Shown piece by piece: positions 16,347 to 26,268 of a stretch of DNA of 64,000 bases (position 1 is its first letter; every line of letters starts with the position of its first letter). The stretch comes from UBA7446 sp038143535. GTDB taxonomy: Bacteria > Bacteroidota > Bacteroidia > Flavobacteriales > Flavobacteriaceae. The notes beneath the pieces are model-generated. The model saw nothing but the letters and a program-made list of their open reading frames with translations, was not told the origin of the DNA and did not search any database. Location of the stretch: NCBI GenBank assembly GCA_038143535.1, contig JAYQMD010000001.1, positions 558,001-622,000 on the forward strand, given 5' to 3'. Made by a program: the position numbers and the translations under genes.

Positions 16347-18342
16347 ATACAGCAGAAAAAATACATGCATTAAGGACTGAGCTTCACGAGCACAACCGAC
16401 GCTATTATATAGAAGATTCGCCTGTGATTTCTGATCGTGAATTCGATGATATGCTGGCCGAACTCCAAGCGCTTGAAGATGCAAACCCCGCACTTTTTGA
16501 TGCCACTTCACCCACCCAGCGCGTGGGTGGTGCCGTAACCAAAACCTTTAACACAATTGCCCACGAACAGCGTATGTACTCATTGGACAACTCCTATAAC
16601 AGACAGGATTTGTTGGATTGGGAGCAACGAATGTGTAAAAACTTAGGCGTGGCATCCTTGGACTATATCTGTGAGTTAAAATACGACGGGGCTTCAATCA
16701 GTCTAACCTATGAAGACGGTAAGCTCGTGCAAGCCCTTACGCGCGGCGACGGTTTTCAAGGTGATGAAGTAACCCAAAACATCAAAACCATTCACAGTGT
16801 TCCCTTGCAAATTGTAGCTTCTGACTTGCCGCAACGCTTTGCCATACGAGAGAAATTATTTTGCCATTGGCAGGTTTTGAACAGATGAACAAACAACGCA
16901 TCGCCCAAGGCGAAGAGCCCTATATGAACCCAAGAAATACGGCGTCGGGTAGTTTAAAATTGCAAGACAGCTCGTTGGTGGCAGCCCGCCCCTTGGATTG
17001 TTTTCTTTACCAAATTGTTACGGACAGAACCTTATTTCAAACCCAATTAGCATCGTTGCAAGCAGCCAAAAGATGGGGTTTTTATGTGCCCGAACATTTT
17101 GTGTATGCCCACAACATGCAAGAGGTGTTTGCTTTTTTAAATCATTGGGAACAAGAACGCAGTAGCTTGCCCTACGAAATTGATGGGGTTGTGGTTAAAG
17201 TAAACCAATTGGCATACCAAGAGCAACTGGGCTACACGGCCAAATCACCCCGTTGGGCGATGGCCTATAAGTTCAAAGCAGAGGCGGTTGAAACCCAACT
17301 AGAAGATTTGGTTTACCAAGTAGGCCGAACAGGTGCCATAACGCCTGTGGCACAACTAAAACCCGTGTTGATGGGTGGTACCATCGTCAAACGGGCATCC
17401 TTACACAATGCAGATTTTATTGCAGAACTTGGACTTCACCTCAATGATACCGTTTCTGTAGCAAAAGGTGGCGAGATTATTCCTAAGATTACCTCGGTCA
17501 ATCAAGGCAAGCGTTTGCCCAACAGCCAAGCCATCGAATACGCAACCAACTGTCCATCTTGTGGCACCTCATTAAAACGAAATCCCGAAGAAGCACAGCA
17601 CTACTGTCCAAATGCAGCTGGCTGCTTGCCGCAACGTGTGGGTCGTGTGGCGCACTTTATTTCCAGAAAAGCGATGGATATTGACGGACTGGGTGCAGAA
17701 ACCATACAACTGCTCATAAAAAACAACCGCATCAATAGCTATGCGGATTTATATGCCATTACTGAGGCTGACCTTATATCACTAGAACGCTTGGCTGAAA
17801 AATCGGCACACAATATTGTGCAAGCCGTTGCCGCTTCTGTAAGCATACCCTTCCACCGTGTCTTATTTGGTTTAGGTATTCGCTATGTGGGTCAAACTGT
17901 CGCCAAAAAGTTGGCACAGCACTTTGGCTCAATTGATGCCTTGATGCAAGCCGATGTCAAAGCCTTGGAAGCTGTTGATGAAATCGGAACACGTATTGCT
18001 CAAAGTGTGGTTGCTTTTTTTCAAGATGTCGACAACCTTTTTGTCATTTCACAATTACGCGCTTCGGGCGTTCAACTTGAAGCAGCTATTTTGTCTCAAC
18101 CCACTTCAACCACACTAGTCAATATGTGTTTTGTGGTGTCGGGTGTTTTTAGCAAGTATTCCAGAGACAAACTAAAGGCAACCATTGAACAGCATGGCGG
18201 AAAGATTGCTTCTTCCATTTCAAAAAACACTACCTATTTGGTGGCCGGGGATAAGATGGGTCCTGCCAAGAAAACCAAGGCCGAAAGTTTGGGTATTCGC
18301 ATCATTTCTGAGCAAGAATTTGATGCGCTTATAGGATCTTAA
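16343..18342 (+). pseudogene. ligA: NAD-dependent DNA ligase LigA, broken by a one-base deletion
   Basis: Seals nicks in replication and repair. Restoring one base gives 666 residues, the normal length: Ia domain, adenylation domain with AMP-lysine Lys113 (ELKYDG), OB fold, a four-Cys zinc finger (CPSC...C...C), helix-hairpin-helix repeats and a C-terminal BRCT domain. After codon 169 (CGA, 16847-16849) the next codon is GA instead of GGA, so the frame jumps at about 16850. The conserved RGE motif is hit and translation would stop at 16888. Codons on both sides look fully constrained. It is either a sequencing deletion or a very recent mutation. Confidence 0.93.
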
Positions 18343-18417
18343 TGTTGTGTTTGTAACAAACCGTTAGTTTTTTATAATATATTGTTGTGGTCATGCAACC
18401 ACCTCTTACGAAAACAC

Positions 18418-18425
18418 TACTTTTG
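18418..18425 (+). promoter_or_regulatory. -7 element before the conserved hypothetical gene
   Basis: TACTTTTG ends 5 bases before the ATG at 18431, again predicting a message with almost no leader. A small hairpin (GTGGT / ACCAC, 18387-18402) lies just upstream. Confidence 0.45.
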
Positions 18426-18430
18426 CAACA

Positions 18431-18937
18431 ATGAATTTTTTTGCCAAACGTACCGTAAAACAGCAACTCAGTCTACTCGATAGCAGGGTAGGAGTTAAGC
18501 CTGCAACTATATGTCGTATGGTTTTTATCCACGATGCGGATTTAGATATTACAGAAGCACAGTTTAAAGACATGATTGATTTTTTTTCCCCGGAATATGA
18601 AACAATCGAGCGTGTCTATTTTCATTTAAATAAAAAAATGCTTGAAGGTTTGCCCAAGCCTCACTTGCATCCTAAAAGTTTGGACTGGCGTGGTAAGATC
18701 ATCGAACATGATTTAAAATTTGTGCTGTTAAAGCGTTTCGATATTGCCATCCATTTTGTGCAGCACAGTACCCTTTCACTGGCATCTTTTTCTGCACAAC
18801 TAAAAGCCTCTTTTCGCATAGGTCCGTCTTGTATGGACACTAGATTGAACGATTTGGTGCTACCCACAAGATTGGATTTTGGCGGGTTTTTAAGCGATCT
18901 TAAAAATTACTATAACAAAATAAACCCTCATGCATAA
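18431..18937 (+). CDS. Conserved hypothetical protein, DUF6913-like
   Basis: A 168-residue soluble protein without signal peptide or membrane helix. It has an early basic stretch (FFAKRTVKQQL), a predicted alpha/beta body with RMVFIHDADLD, and a conserved-looking LDWRGKI...DLKFVLLKRFD centre; it ends in DFGGFLSDLKNYYNKI. I associate it from memory with flavobacterial DUF6913, commonly encoded just before dapA; the function is unknown. Its last 8 bases overlap the dapA start, so the two are translated together. Confidence 0.7.
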   Translation: MNFFAKRTVKQQLSLLDSRVGVKPATICRMVFIHDADLDITEAQFKDMIDFFSPEYETIERVYFHLNKKMLEGLPKPHLHPKSLDWRGKIIEHDLKFVLLKRFDIAIHFVQHSTLSLASFSAQLKASFRIGPSCMDTRLNDLVLPTRLDFGGFLSDLKNYYNKINPHA

Positions 18938-19814
18938 GCTAACAGTCAAATCTACAGGAGTAGCGGTTATTACCCCTTTTAGTGCAGACGGTTCCGTTGA
19001 TCACGACGCCCTTGCCCGCATCATTCACTTTTTGATTGATAGCGGTATTGACTTTCTTGTGGCCTTGGGAACTACGGGCGAATCCGTTACGCTGACCGAT
19101 GATGAAACCCAGGCTATTTTTGCCACTTTTGTACGTAAAAACAAACAACGCGTTCCGTTGATTATGGGTGTAGGCGGAAATTGTACCCGTTCACTAGTTG
19201 AGCGCTTTCAGACTTTAGACACTACTGGATTTGATGCCATTCTTTCTGTAACGCCTTATTACAACCGCCCTAATCAAGAAGGACTGTATCAGCATTATAT
19301 GGCCTTAGATGCCGTAACACCTTTGCCTTTATTTATGTACAACGTTCCCGGAAGAACAGGTGTTAACATGACTGCCCAGACCACGGTGCGTATTGCCCGT
19401 GATGCAAAACACATTGTTGGGGTTAAAGATGCAAGTGGCAATATGGAGCAGGGTGCAGAAATCATAGCGAAAAGCCCAACAGATTTCTTGGTTTTTTCAG
19501 GCGATGATGAAACCGCAATTCCACTAACCCTTAAGGGTGGGGACGGCGTTATTTCTGTGGTTGCCGGTGGCTTTCCAAAAGCGTTTAAACATGGGATGGA
19601 TTTGGCTCTAGAAAAAAATGAAGCTGAGGCAACGCGAATCAATCAGCAATTCAAGCCTGTTATAGATTTGCTGTATCAAGAAGGAAACCCTGCTGGAATC
19701 AAGGCTGTTTCTCAATTACTTGGACTTTGTGAAGCCAACTTGAGGCTCCCTTTGGTTAGGCCTACTAATGCACTTGTAGCTGCCTTACAGCCTTATGTAA
19801 GCAAGCTCAATTAA
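18930..19814 (+). CDS. dapA: 4-hydroxy-tetrahydrodipicolinate synthase
   Basis: Condenses pyruvate with aspartate semialdehyde, the first committed step of the diaminopimelate/lysine route; dapF, from the same pathway, lies at 9390. It is a 294-residue TIM barrel with VALGTTGESVTLT, the catalytic Tyr in MYNVPGRTG and the Schiff-base Lys in HIVGVKDASGN. All are intact. It is coupled to the preceding small gene by an 8-base overlap, and its stop overlaps the convergent lipid A deacylase gene by 8 bases. Confidence 0.96.
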   Translation: MHKLTVKSTGVAVITPFSADGSVDHDALARIIHFLIDSGIDFLVALGTTGESVTLTDDETQAIFATFVRKNKQRVPLIMGVGGNCTRSLVERFQTLDTTGFDAILSVTPYYNRPNQEGLYQHYMALDAVTPLPLFMYNVPGRTGVNMTAQTTVRIARDAKHIVGVKDASGNMEQGAEIIAKSPTDFLVFSGDDETAIPLTLKGGDGVISVVAGGFPKAFKHGMDLALEKNEAEATRINQQFKPVIDLLYQEGNPAGIKAVSQLLGLCEANLRLPLVRPTNALVAALQPYVSKLN

Positions 19815-20439
19815 ACACCAATCCCAACCTGAAACCAACGCTGTTGTGTCCAGAATTTGGAAACTTAATATTAGCATTGGACTCATGCCTTATTACCAAC
19901 GTGCCGCTTACCCAGAAATGTTCATTGTATTTCACCTTCACGCCAAAGCCTATGTTGTCGGAAAAGGCAAATCCAGCCGCCAAACGCTCTGTTAGCTGTG
20001 AGGTCCACATAGGTCCGATAGAACCGTATCCAAACACAGCTATTTTGGGATTTATCAACCAATTGAGGCTTACACCTAAATGCGCCGCAAGTTGATGAAT
20101 GTTTTTTTCTGTCAACATTTTTTCTTGAAAATCGTCTGGAAAATCATCGAAGTATGATGTTGTGGTAAACCACCTGTTGCGGAGTTGGTGTTGTGAAAAA
20201 TAGTAGCCCAATTCACTCAAGACGTCTACTTTAAAACCACCTAGTTGATATTGTTGTAACTTTAGGTATCCCAAGATGTGGTGCTGGGTAAGTTTGTAGT
20301 CTTCATTGTTAAACGGAAAGGCTTGCTGTGTAGCATAACCGAGATGTATTCCCCAATCGGGCGGACTTGGTTCTTCTTGTCCTGCGACGATTTGAAAAGT
20401 TAATAGGATAAAAAGTACCCGTAAATAAGATATGCGCAT
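19807..20439 (-). CDS. Acyloxyacyl hydrolase / PagL-like lipid A 3-O-deacylase
   Basis: A 210-residue outer-membrane barrel with a cleavable signal (about 1-20, ending VAGQ). PagL-type enzymes remove the 3-O acyl chain of lipid A in the outer leaflet. The C-terminal RHESNANIKFPNSGHNSVGFRL carries the His-Ser pair typical of the PagL active site, followed by the NPG-like turn and a final aromatic strand. Overall similarity is low outside that motif, so the activity is inferred. It is divergent from bamD. Confidence 0.78.
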   Translation of the reverse strand: MRISYLRVLFILLTFQIVAGQEEPSPPDWGIHLGYATQQAFPFNNEDYKLTQHHILGYLKLQQYQLGGFKVDVLSELGYYFSQHQLRNRWFTTTSYFDDFPDDFQEKMLTEKNIHQLAAHLGVSLNWLINPKIAVFGYGSIGPMWTSQLTERLAAGFAFSDNIGFGVKVKYNEHFWVSGTLVIRHESNANIKFPNSGHNSVGFRLGLVFN

Positions 20440-20478
20440 GCGCTTTCTATGTAAAACGTTTTAATTAAATTAGCCACC

Positions 20479-21279
20479 ATGAAATTACCAAATTATTTAG
20501 TTGTAGTCCTACTTTTTTTAATATTAGGTTGTAGTGATTATCAAAAAGCACTGAAATCCGAAGATCCTGGGGTAAAAAACAAACTTGCTCAATCGCTTTA
20601 TGAGGATGGGAAATACCGCAAAGCAGCACAGCTTTATGAACAGTTGAAGGCATCATACAGAGGTAAGCCACAGGCAGAACGTATCATTTTCTTCTATGCA
20701 AATGCGTTGTTAGAAACCAAAAACTATATTTTGGCGGCCTATGAATTTGAAACTTTTGTAAAAGCTTATCCCAAAAGCCAGAAGGCTGATGAAGCCTATT
20801 TTTTGATGGCTCATGCATATTATATGACCTCTCCAAACTTCAGTTTAGATCAAACAGATACGTACGAAGCTTTGGACAAACTCCAAGAGTTTATCAACCG
20901 CTACCCTGAAAGTGAACGCATGGATAGAGCCAATGCCATGGTACAAGAATTGCGTATCAAGACAGAAAAAAAAGGATTTGAAATCGCCAAACAATACCAC
21001 ACCATAAGCGATTACAAGGCTGCAATGAAATCGTTAGATAATTTTATTGCAGACAACCCCGGTACTTCATATCGCGAAGGTGCCCTTTTTGTTCAGTTCT
21101 CTGCGGCGTCCACACTAGCCATCAATAGTGTTGCTTATAAGAAAGAAAATCGCCTTGAAGACGCCAAATATAGATTTGATAACTTCAAGCGTTTGTACCC
21201 AGAATCAATACATATGGAGGACGCTCAAAAACTCTTGGAAGATATTGAGCAAGAAATCCTTACTTTTGCATCCAATTAA
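20479..21279 (+). CDS. bamD: Outer membrane assembly lipoprotein BamD
   Basis: A lipoprotein of the BAM complex that folds outer-membrane proteins. It has 266 residues; the signal ends in the lipobox LILGC (Cys20), followed by five TPR-like repeats, including QSLYEDGKYRKAAQLYEQL and a region with NYILAAYEFETFVKAYPKSQKADEA. It is the first gene of the bamD-rpoZ-coaBC-DUF4835 run, an order well conserved in flavobacteria. The short divergent gap to the PagL-like gene has no clear promoter. Confidence 0.93.
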   Translation: MKLPNYLVVVLLFLILGCSDYQKALKSEDPGVKNKLAQSLYEDGKYRKAAQLYEQLKASYRGKPQAERIIFFYANALLETKNYILAAYEFETFVKAYPKSQKADEAYFLMAHAYYMTSPNFSLDQTDTYEALDKLQEFINRYPESERMDRANAMVQELRIKTEKKGFEIAKQYHTISDYKAAMKSLDNFIADNPGTSYREGALFVQFSAASTLAINSVAYKKENRLEDAKYRFDNFKRLYPESIHMEDAQKLLEDIEQEILTFASN

Positions 21280-21288
21280 AATTTTCAC

Positions 21289-21618
21289 ATGGATCTAAAA
21301 AGCACAGAAGCCGCACTTACCACAAAAACATATGATCGCAACGAAATAGATGCGTTAACGGGCAATATCTACGAAAGTATTTCAATCATGGCAAGACGTG
21401 CCGTACAAATCAATGAAGACATCAAAACAGAGTTGTTCGAGAAATTGGAAGAATTTGCTACACCAACTGAAAGTTTAGAGGAAATCTTCGAGAACAAAGA
21501 ACAGATAGAAGTGTCTAAGTTTTACGAAAAGCTGCCAAAGCCACACGCTATCGCAATTGAGCAATGGCTACAAGAAAAGATTTACTACCGTCATACGGAC
21601 GCTGACGCAAGCGAATAG
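21289..21618 (+). CDS. rpoZ: RNA polymerase omega subunit, Bacteroidota type
   Basis: A 109-residue protein. The core TGNIYESISIMARRAVQINEDIKTEL is the omega signature that clamps the beta-prime C-terminus; the tail VSKFYEKLPKPHAIAIEQWLQEKI is specific to the Bacteroidota form. It begins 9 bases after bamD and ends 2 bases before coaBC. Omega next to coaBC is seen in many bacteria, which supports the call. Confidence 0.9.
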   Translation: MDLKSTEAALTTKTYDRNEIDALTGNIYESISIMARRAVQINEDIKTELFEKLEEFATPTESLEEIFENKEQIEVSKFYEKLPKPHAIAIEQWLQEKIYYRHTDADASE

Positions 21619-21620
21619 CC

Positions 21621-22835
21621 ATGTCTATCTTGCATGACAAGCGAATCTTAATTGGAATATCGGGCAGTATTGCGGCCTACAAAACGCCGTCTATCGTCCG
21701 ATTGCTAGTCAAAGCAGGAGCCAACGTCCAGGTTGTCATGACCGATGTAGCAAAGGGATTTGTTACCCCCCTTACGCTGTCTACCCTTTCAGATCGTGAA
21801 GTCCTTACTTCTTTCATACAAGAAGACAACGACAATGCCGTATGGAACAACCACGTTTCTCTAGGTCTTTGGGCAGATTTAATGCTCATTGCACCCGCCT
21901 CTGCCAATACCCTCGCTAAAATGGCAACTGCCGCAGCAGATAACTTGCTTTTGGCAACCTATCTATCCGCAAAATGTCCCGTCTTTTTTGCGCCAGCAAT
22001 GGATTTGGATATGTACAAGCATCCTGCCAATCAAGACAATATCAATCGCTTGGTTGCTAACGGCAACATATTAATACCTGCAACCTCCGGCCCCTTAGCT
22101 AGCGGATTAGAGGGCGAAGGTCGAATGGAAGATCCTGAGCAAATAGTCGCCATACTAGAAAATTATTTTACATCTAAATCACCGCTGTCTGGCAAAAATA
22201 TTGTCATTACTGCTGGCCCAACATACGAACCCATAGATCCTGTGCGTTTTATTGGTAATCATTCCTCAGGAAAAATGGGATATGCCTTAGCCAATGCTGC
22301 CGCACAACAAGGTGCTGACGTTACCTTAATCAGTGGACCCACCGCCGGAAATACCAAACACCCCAATGTTTCAGCTGTAGCAGTTACCACGGCTGCTGAG
22401 ATGCTAGCCGCCTGTATGGACGTGTATGCCAATGCCGATGCACTTATTATGGCTGCTGCTGTTGCAGACTTTCAGTCAACTGAACAAGCCCACCAAAAAA
22501 TTAAAAAGCAAGCAGGTATACCTTCCTTGTCTCTGGTGCCAACCCCTGATATACTTTCAAAACTCGGGGAGGAGAAAAAGAATCAACTCCTGATAGGTTT
22601 TGCCTTGGAAACCCAAGATGCCTTGGTAAACGCTCAGAAAAAACTATCAAGCAAGAACCTTGATGCTATTGTTGTCAATTCACTTGCAGATGACGGCGCA
22701 GGTTTTAGCCACGACACCAATAAAATTTCTTTTTTACAAGCCAACAAAGAAGCTGTACATTATACCCTTAAATCCAAGCAAGAAGTTGCTTTGGACGTGA
22801 TGGATCACCTTAAAACTATGTTCGATGAATCTTAA
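21621..22835 (+). CDS. coaBC: Phosphopantothenoylcysteine decarboxylase / phosphopantothenate-cysteine ligase
   Basis: Bifunctional CoA enzyme of 404 residues. The CoaC flavodoxin-like half has LIGISGSIAAYKTPSIVRLL, the active-site NNHVSL and IAPASANTLAKMA; the CoaB half begins near residue 190 with ITAGPTYEPIDPVRFIGNHSSGKMG. panB (49961) and coaE (27210) of the same pathway are also in the window. Its end overlaps the DUF4835 gene by 11 bases. Confidence 0.96.
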   Translation: MSILHDKRILIGISGSIAAYKTPSIVRLLVKAGANVQVVMTDVAKGFVTPLTLSTLSDREVLTSFIQEDNDNAVWNNHVSLGLWADLMLIAPASANTLAKMATAAADNLLLATYLSAKCPVFFAPAMDLDMYKHPANQDNINRLVANGNILIPATSGPLASGLEGEGRMEDPEQIVAILENYFTSKSPLSGKNIVITAGPTYEPIDPVRFIGNHSSGKMGYALANAAAQQGADVTLISGPTAGNTKHPNVSAVAVTTAAEMLAACMDVYANADALIMAAAVADFQSTEQAHQKIKKQAGIPSLSLVPTPDILSKLGEEKKNQLLIGFALETQDALVNAQKKLSSKNLDAIVVNSLADDGAGFSHDTNKISFLQANKEAVHYTLKSKQEVALDVMDHLKTMFDES

Positions 22836-23712
22836 AGCCTTATTTTTTGTTTTTGTTTTCAGTACACTCTCGTGGGGGCAGGCTGTGCGTGTAACCCTTA
22901 ACGTTAACAGCGATTTGATTGATCAAACCAACATCAATCCTGTCAAAACACTAAAGAAAGCAGCCCAGGATTTTCTTAACAATACCAAATGGACGTCTAG
23001 TCGCGAGATGAATGCCGCTGAAATAGACATTGAAATGTTACTTACTATTTCTAGTGTCAATAACAATTCATTTGCTGCAAGCTTACAGGTACAATCAGGA
23101 CGCTTGGTCTACAATACCAACTATAGCTCGCCGCTGCTTAATTTTTTTGATGAATCTTTTGGTTTTACCTATCAAGAGTTTCAACCGTTCTACTACGACG
23201 TGAATCGCTATAACAACAATCTTATTTCGGTGCTGTCGTATTATATAAATTTGGTCATTGGTATGGAGATGGATAGCTTTTCTCCTCTAGGCGGCACCGC
23301 CTACTTTGAGCTGGCACGTACCATTGCCAACGCAGCACAAGCAAGCAACGCACAAGGCTGGCAAGCCAATCAAGGTCAGAACGGCCGATATGATATTATT
23401 GACGCACTATCGTCAACCGCTTTTAACGACTTTAGGAACCTTGTTTACATCTATCACAGGAAGGGTTTGGATACCATGACAGACACACCCAAAGAAGCTA
23501 AGGAAACCATTGCTGCGCAGTTGATTACACTAGAGAATCTTATGCGTCGACAGCCAAATGCATATTTGATTCAAGCCTTCTTTGATGCCAAAGCCGAAGA
23601 GATAAGTCAGCTCTTTAGCGATGGCCCAGAAGTTGAGACCAAAGCACTGGTTCGTTTTTTAAACCGATTTGTACCTAGCATGTCTGGCTACTGGAGCAGC
23701 ATCACGCGTTAA
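22825..23712 (+). CDS. DUF4835 family secreted protein
   Basis: A 295-residue protein with a signal peptide (about 1-18, ending SWG) and a mature domain containing VNSDLIDQTNINPVKTL, FYYDVNRYNNNLISVLSYY and LGGTAYFELARTIANAAQ. It matches DUF4835, almost always found between coaBC and recN in Bacteroidota; the function is unknown. Overlap with coaBC implies co-translation. Being exported and always linked to bamD, it may serve the envelope; that part is inference. Confidence 0.85.
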   Translation: MNLKALFFVFVFSTLSWGQAVRVTLNVNSDLIDQTNINPVKTLKKAAQDFLNNTKWTSSREMNAAEIDIEMLLTISSVNNNSFAASLQVQSGRLVYNTNYSSPLLNFFDESFGFTYQEFQPFYYDVNRYNNNLISVLSYYINLVIGMEMDSFSPLGGTAYFELARTIANAAQASNAQGWQANQGQNGRYDIIDALSSTAFNDFRNLVYIYHRKGLDTMTDTPKEAKETIAAQLITLENLMRRQPNAYLIQAFFDAKAEEISQLFSDGPEVETKALVRFLNRFVPSMSGYWSSITR

Positions 23713-23744
23713 TAACTTCATGGCTTTAAGTGACATAAACGCAT

Positions 23745-23752
23745 TATATTTG
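23745..23752 (+). promoter_or_regulatory. -7 element of recN
   Basis: TATATTTG in the 61-base gap after DUF4835; the recN GTG start is 21 bases downstream. No exact -33 TTG is seen. It suggests recN-fabI-ybbR-coaE can be transcribed apart from the bamD genes. Confidence 0.5.
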
Positions 23753-23773
23753 AAGTAACGACAACAAACTACT

Positions 23774-25429
23774 GTGCTACTTTCTTTGTCCATCAAAAAC
23801 TTTTCACTCATAGAAGACCTAGAGGTCTCTTTTGACAGTGGTTTGTCTATAATTACAGGTGAAACAGGCTCTGGAAAATCCATTTTATTACAAGCCTTAT
23901 CCCTTATACTTGGGCAACGAGCCGATTTATCTACCATACGTGCAAATGCGTCAAAATGTATTGTGGAAGCTACTTTTGACATGGGCAAGCACAAGTTAAA
24001 AACCATTTTTGACCAACTTGATTTGGACGAGGAAAGGCACACCCTCATCCGGCGCGAGTTGAGTGCAACTGGGAAGTCACGTGCTTTTATCAATGATACC
24101 CCCGTTACTTTGGATGCCCTTAGAACCGTGGGGAACGCTTTGGTGGATATTCATACCCAACGTCAAAGCATACAACTTACCGATCCAGCGTTTTACATTA
24201 ATCTTATCGATGCCTATAGCGATAATGCGAAGTCGCTTGCTGCATACAAAGCCGCATTTAAGCATTGGAATATTTCTACTACAGAGCTCGAAAGTTTAAG
24301 AATAAGTCAACGTCAGTCCGATGAAGCCTTAGACTACCACAAGTTTTTACTCAACGAACTGGAACAGCTTAGCCTATCGCCCGAAATGATAGTCACTTTG
24401 GAAGAAGAGTTACAGGTGCTTAAAAACGCGACGGGTCTTAGGTCTGCTCTTACTGAGGTGGTTTCAATCAGCACCCAAGACGGTCTAGGTATTCAAGACC
24501 AAATGATTAGCATTACTCAGTTATTGGATAAAATAGCAAACCTTGGCAATGCATACCAATCGCTTTATGAGCGCATATCAAGTGTGCGGATTGAACTTTC
24601 CGATATTATTTCTGAAACGCAATACTTGGGCGAGTCGGTACAAGACGACCCAGCTCGTTTACACGAAGTAGAGGGGTTGTTGAGCACGCTTCATCACCTG
24701 TGTCAAAAACACCATGTTTCAGACGCAGCGGGGCTTATTGAAAAACGCACACATTTGCAGCAGCTATGCCAAGGTGCCGAAACTTTGGATGAACAGATCG
24801 AAACCCGATCTAAAAAAGTAGCACTTGCTAAAACTGCTTTGGACGCAGCAGAAAAAAAGTTGAGTAGTCAAAGGCAACAAGCGTGTAACCCTCTAGCCGA
24901 GGCACTTGCCAAACGCTCACGTGATTTGGGTATGGAGCATGTACAATTTTCCATAGTGCTTAATCCCCTAGATACCCCCAAGGCCAATGGTGTTGAGGAA
25001 GCAGCTCTGTTGTTCTCGGCCAACAAAGGCATTGACTTTGCGCCATTGAATAAGGTTGCCTCTGGTGGTGAACTGTCTCGCATCATGCTTGTTATTAAAT
25101 CCATTATTGCTGAAAAATCCCAACTTCCAACCTTGATTTTAGATGAAATTGACACAGGCGTGTCTGGCGAAATGGCAAAAGCCATGGGTAAGCGTATGCA
25201 TGAAATGAGTCGCCATATGCAGGTGATTTCCATTACGCACTTGCCGCAAATAGCGGCTTTTGCTGATGCCCATTACAAAGTTTATAAAACAGTGGTAGGG
25301 GAGTCTACACAAACATTTTTAACCCCACTTGATGAAGAACAAAGAATTGAAGAACTTGCTGAAATGCTCAGTGGAAAAGATGTAAAGGCGTCTGCCCGTG
25401 TGCATGCACGTGAGTTGCGAAACGTATAA
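23774..25429 (+). CDS. recN: DNA repair protein RecN
   Basis: SMC-like ATPase used in double-strand break repair. It has 551 residues: an N-terminal ATPase half with LSIKNFSLIEDLEVSFDSGLSIITGETGSGKS (Walker A), a long coiled-coil middle (about 160-370), and a C-terminal half with the signature VASGGELSRIMLVIK and Walker B LILDEIDTGVSG. The start is GTG (MLLSLSIKNFSLI), the only start that keeps the family N-terminus, and it fits the promoter at 23745. Intact. Confidence 0.96.
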   Translation: MLLSLSIKNFSLIEDLEVSFDSGLSIITGETGSGKSILLQALSLILGQRADLSTIRANASKCIVEATFDMGKHKLKTIFDQLDLDEERHTLIRRELSATGKSRAFINDTPVTLDALRTVGNALVDIHTQRQSIQLTDPAFYINLIDAYSDNAKSLAAYKAAFKHWNISTTELESLRISQRQSDEALDYHKFLLNELEQLSLSPEMIVTLEEELQVLKNATGLRSALTEVVSISTQDGLGIQDQMISITQLLDKIANLGNAYQSLYERISSVRIELSDIISETQYLGESVQDDPARLHEVEGLLSTLHHLCQKHHVSDAAGLIEKRTHLQQLCQGAETLDEQIETRSKKVALAKTALDAAEKKLSSQRQQACNPLAEALAKRSRDLGMEHVQFSIVLNPLDTPKANGVEEAALLFSANKGIDFAPLNKVASGGELSRIMLVIKSIIAEKSQLPTLILDEIDTGVSGEMAKAMGKRMHEMSRHMQVISITHLPQIAAFADAHYKVYKTVVGESTQTFLTPLDEEQRIEELAEMLSGKDVKASARVHARELRNV

Positions 25430-25443
25430 TTTAAATTACAACT

Positions 25444-26259
25444 ATGAGTTACGGATTACTTAAAGGAAAACGAGGTATTATTTTTGGTGCACTTGACGAA
25501 AATTCTATTGCTTGGAAAACGGCAGTGCGTGTGCACGAAGAAGGTGCGCACTTTGTGTTGACAAATGCACCAATAGCCATGCGTATGGGAACCATCAACC
25601 AACTGGCTGAAAAAACAGGCTCAACCATTATCCCTGCCGATGCCACTTCCTTGGAAGATTTAGAACATTTGGTGACCGAGTCTGTCAAAGTACTCGGGGG
25701 TAAAATAGATTTTGTATTGCACTCCATTGGAATGTCTGTCAATGTACGTAAAGGACGTTCCTATACCGACCAAAAATATGATTGGACCGCAAAGGGATGG
25801 GATGTTTCTGCCAGTTCCTTTCACAAGGTAATGCAAGTGCTTTACAAGCAAGATGCCATGAGCGAATGGGGAAGCATTGTAGCCCTTTCATATATGGCTG
25901 CACAGCGCGTTTTTCCAGATTACAATGACATGGCAGATAACAAAGCATTTTTGGAGTCTGTTGCGCGTAGTTTTGGATACTTCTTTGGTAGAGATAAAAA
26001 GGTTCGTGTCAATACCATCTCGCAGTCCCCCACACCCACAACAGCAGGCAAAGGAGTTAAAGGATTTGATGGCTTTATTTCTTATGCAGAAAAAATGTCT
26101 CCATTGGGCAATGCCTCTGCACTCGACTGCGCCAACTATACGGTTACCCTGTTTTCGGATTTAACCCGAAAAGTAACTCTTCAAAACTTGTTTCACGACG
26201 GTGGTTTCTCCAACATGGGCATCAGCGATGCCATTATGCAAGTGTTCGAGGACGAATAA
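25444..26259 (+). CDS. fabI: Enoyl-[acyl-carrier-protein] reductase (NADH)
   Basis: Last reduction of the type II fatty-acid elongation cycle. It is an SDR-fold protein of 271 residues with the FabI form of the nucleotide-binding loop (IIFGALDENSIAW) and the catalytic YNDMADNK (Tyr-X6-Lys), unlike classical SDRs with Tyr-X3-Lys. NTISQSPTPTTAGKGVKGFD is the substrate loop. It follows recN by 14 bases, as usual in flavobacteria. Confidence 0.96.
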   Translation: MSYGLLKGKRGIIFGALDENSIAWKTAVRVHEEGAHFVLTNAPIAMRMGTINQLAEKTGSTIIPADATSLEDLEHLVTESVKVLGGKIDFVLHSIGMSVNVRKGRSYTDQKYDWTAKGWDVSASSFHKVMQVLYKQDAMSEWGSIVALSYMAAQRVFPDYNDMADNKAFLESVARSFGYFFGRDKKVRVNTISQSPTPTTAGKGVKGFDGFISYAEKMSPLGNASALDCANYTVTLFSDLTRKVTLQNLFHDGGFSNMGISDAIMQVFEDE

Positions 26260-26268
26260 AAAATAACC

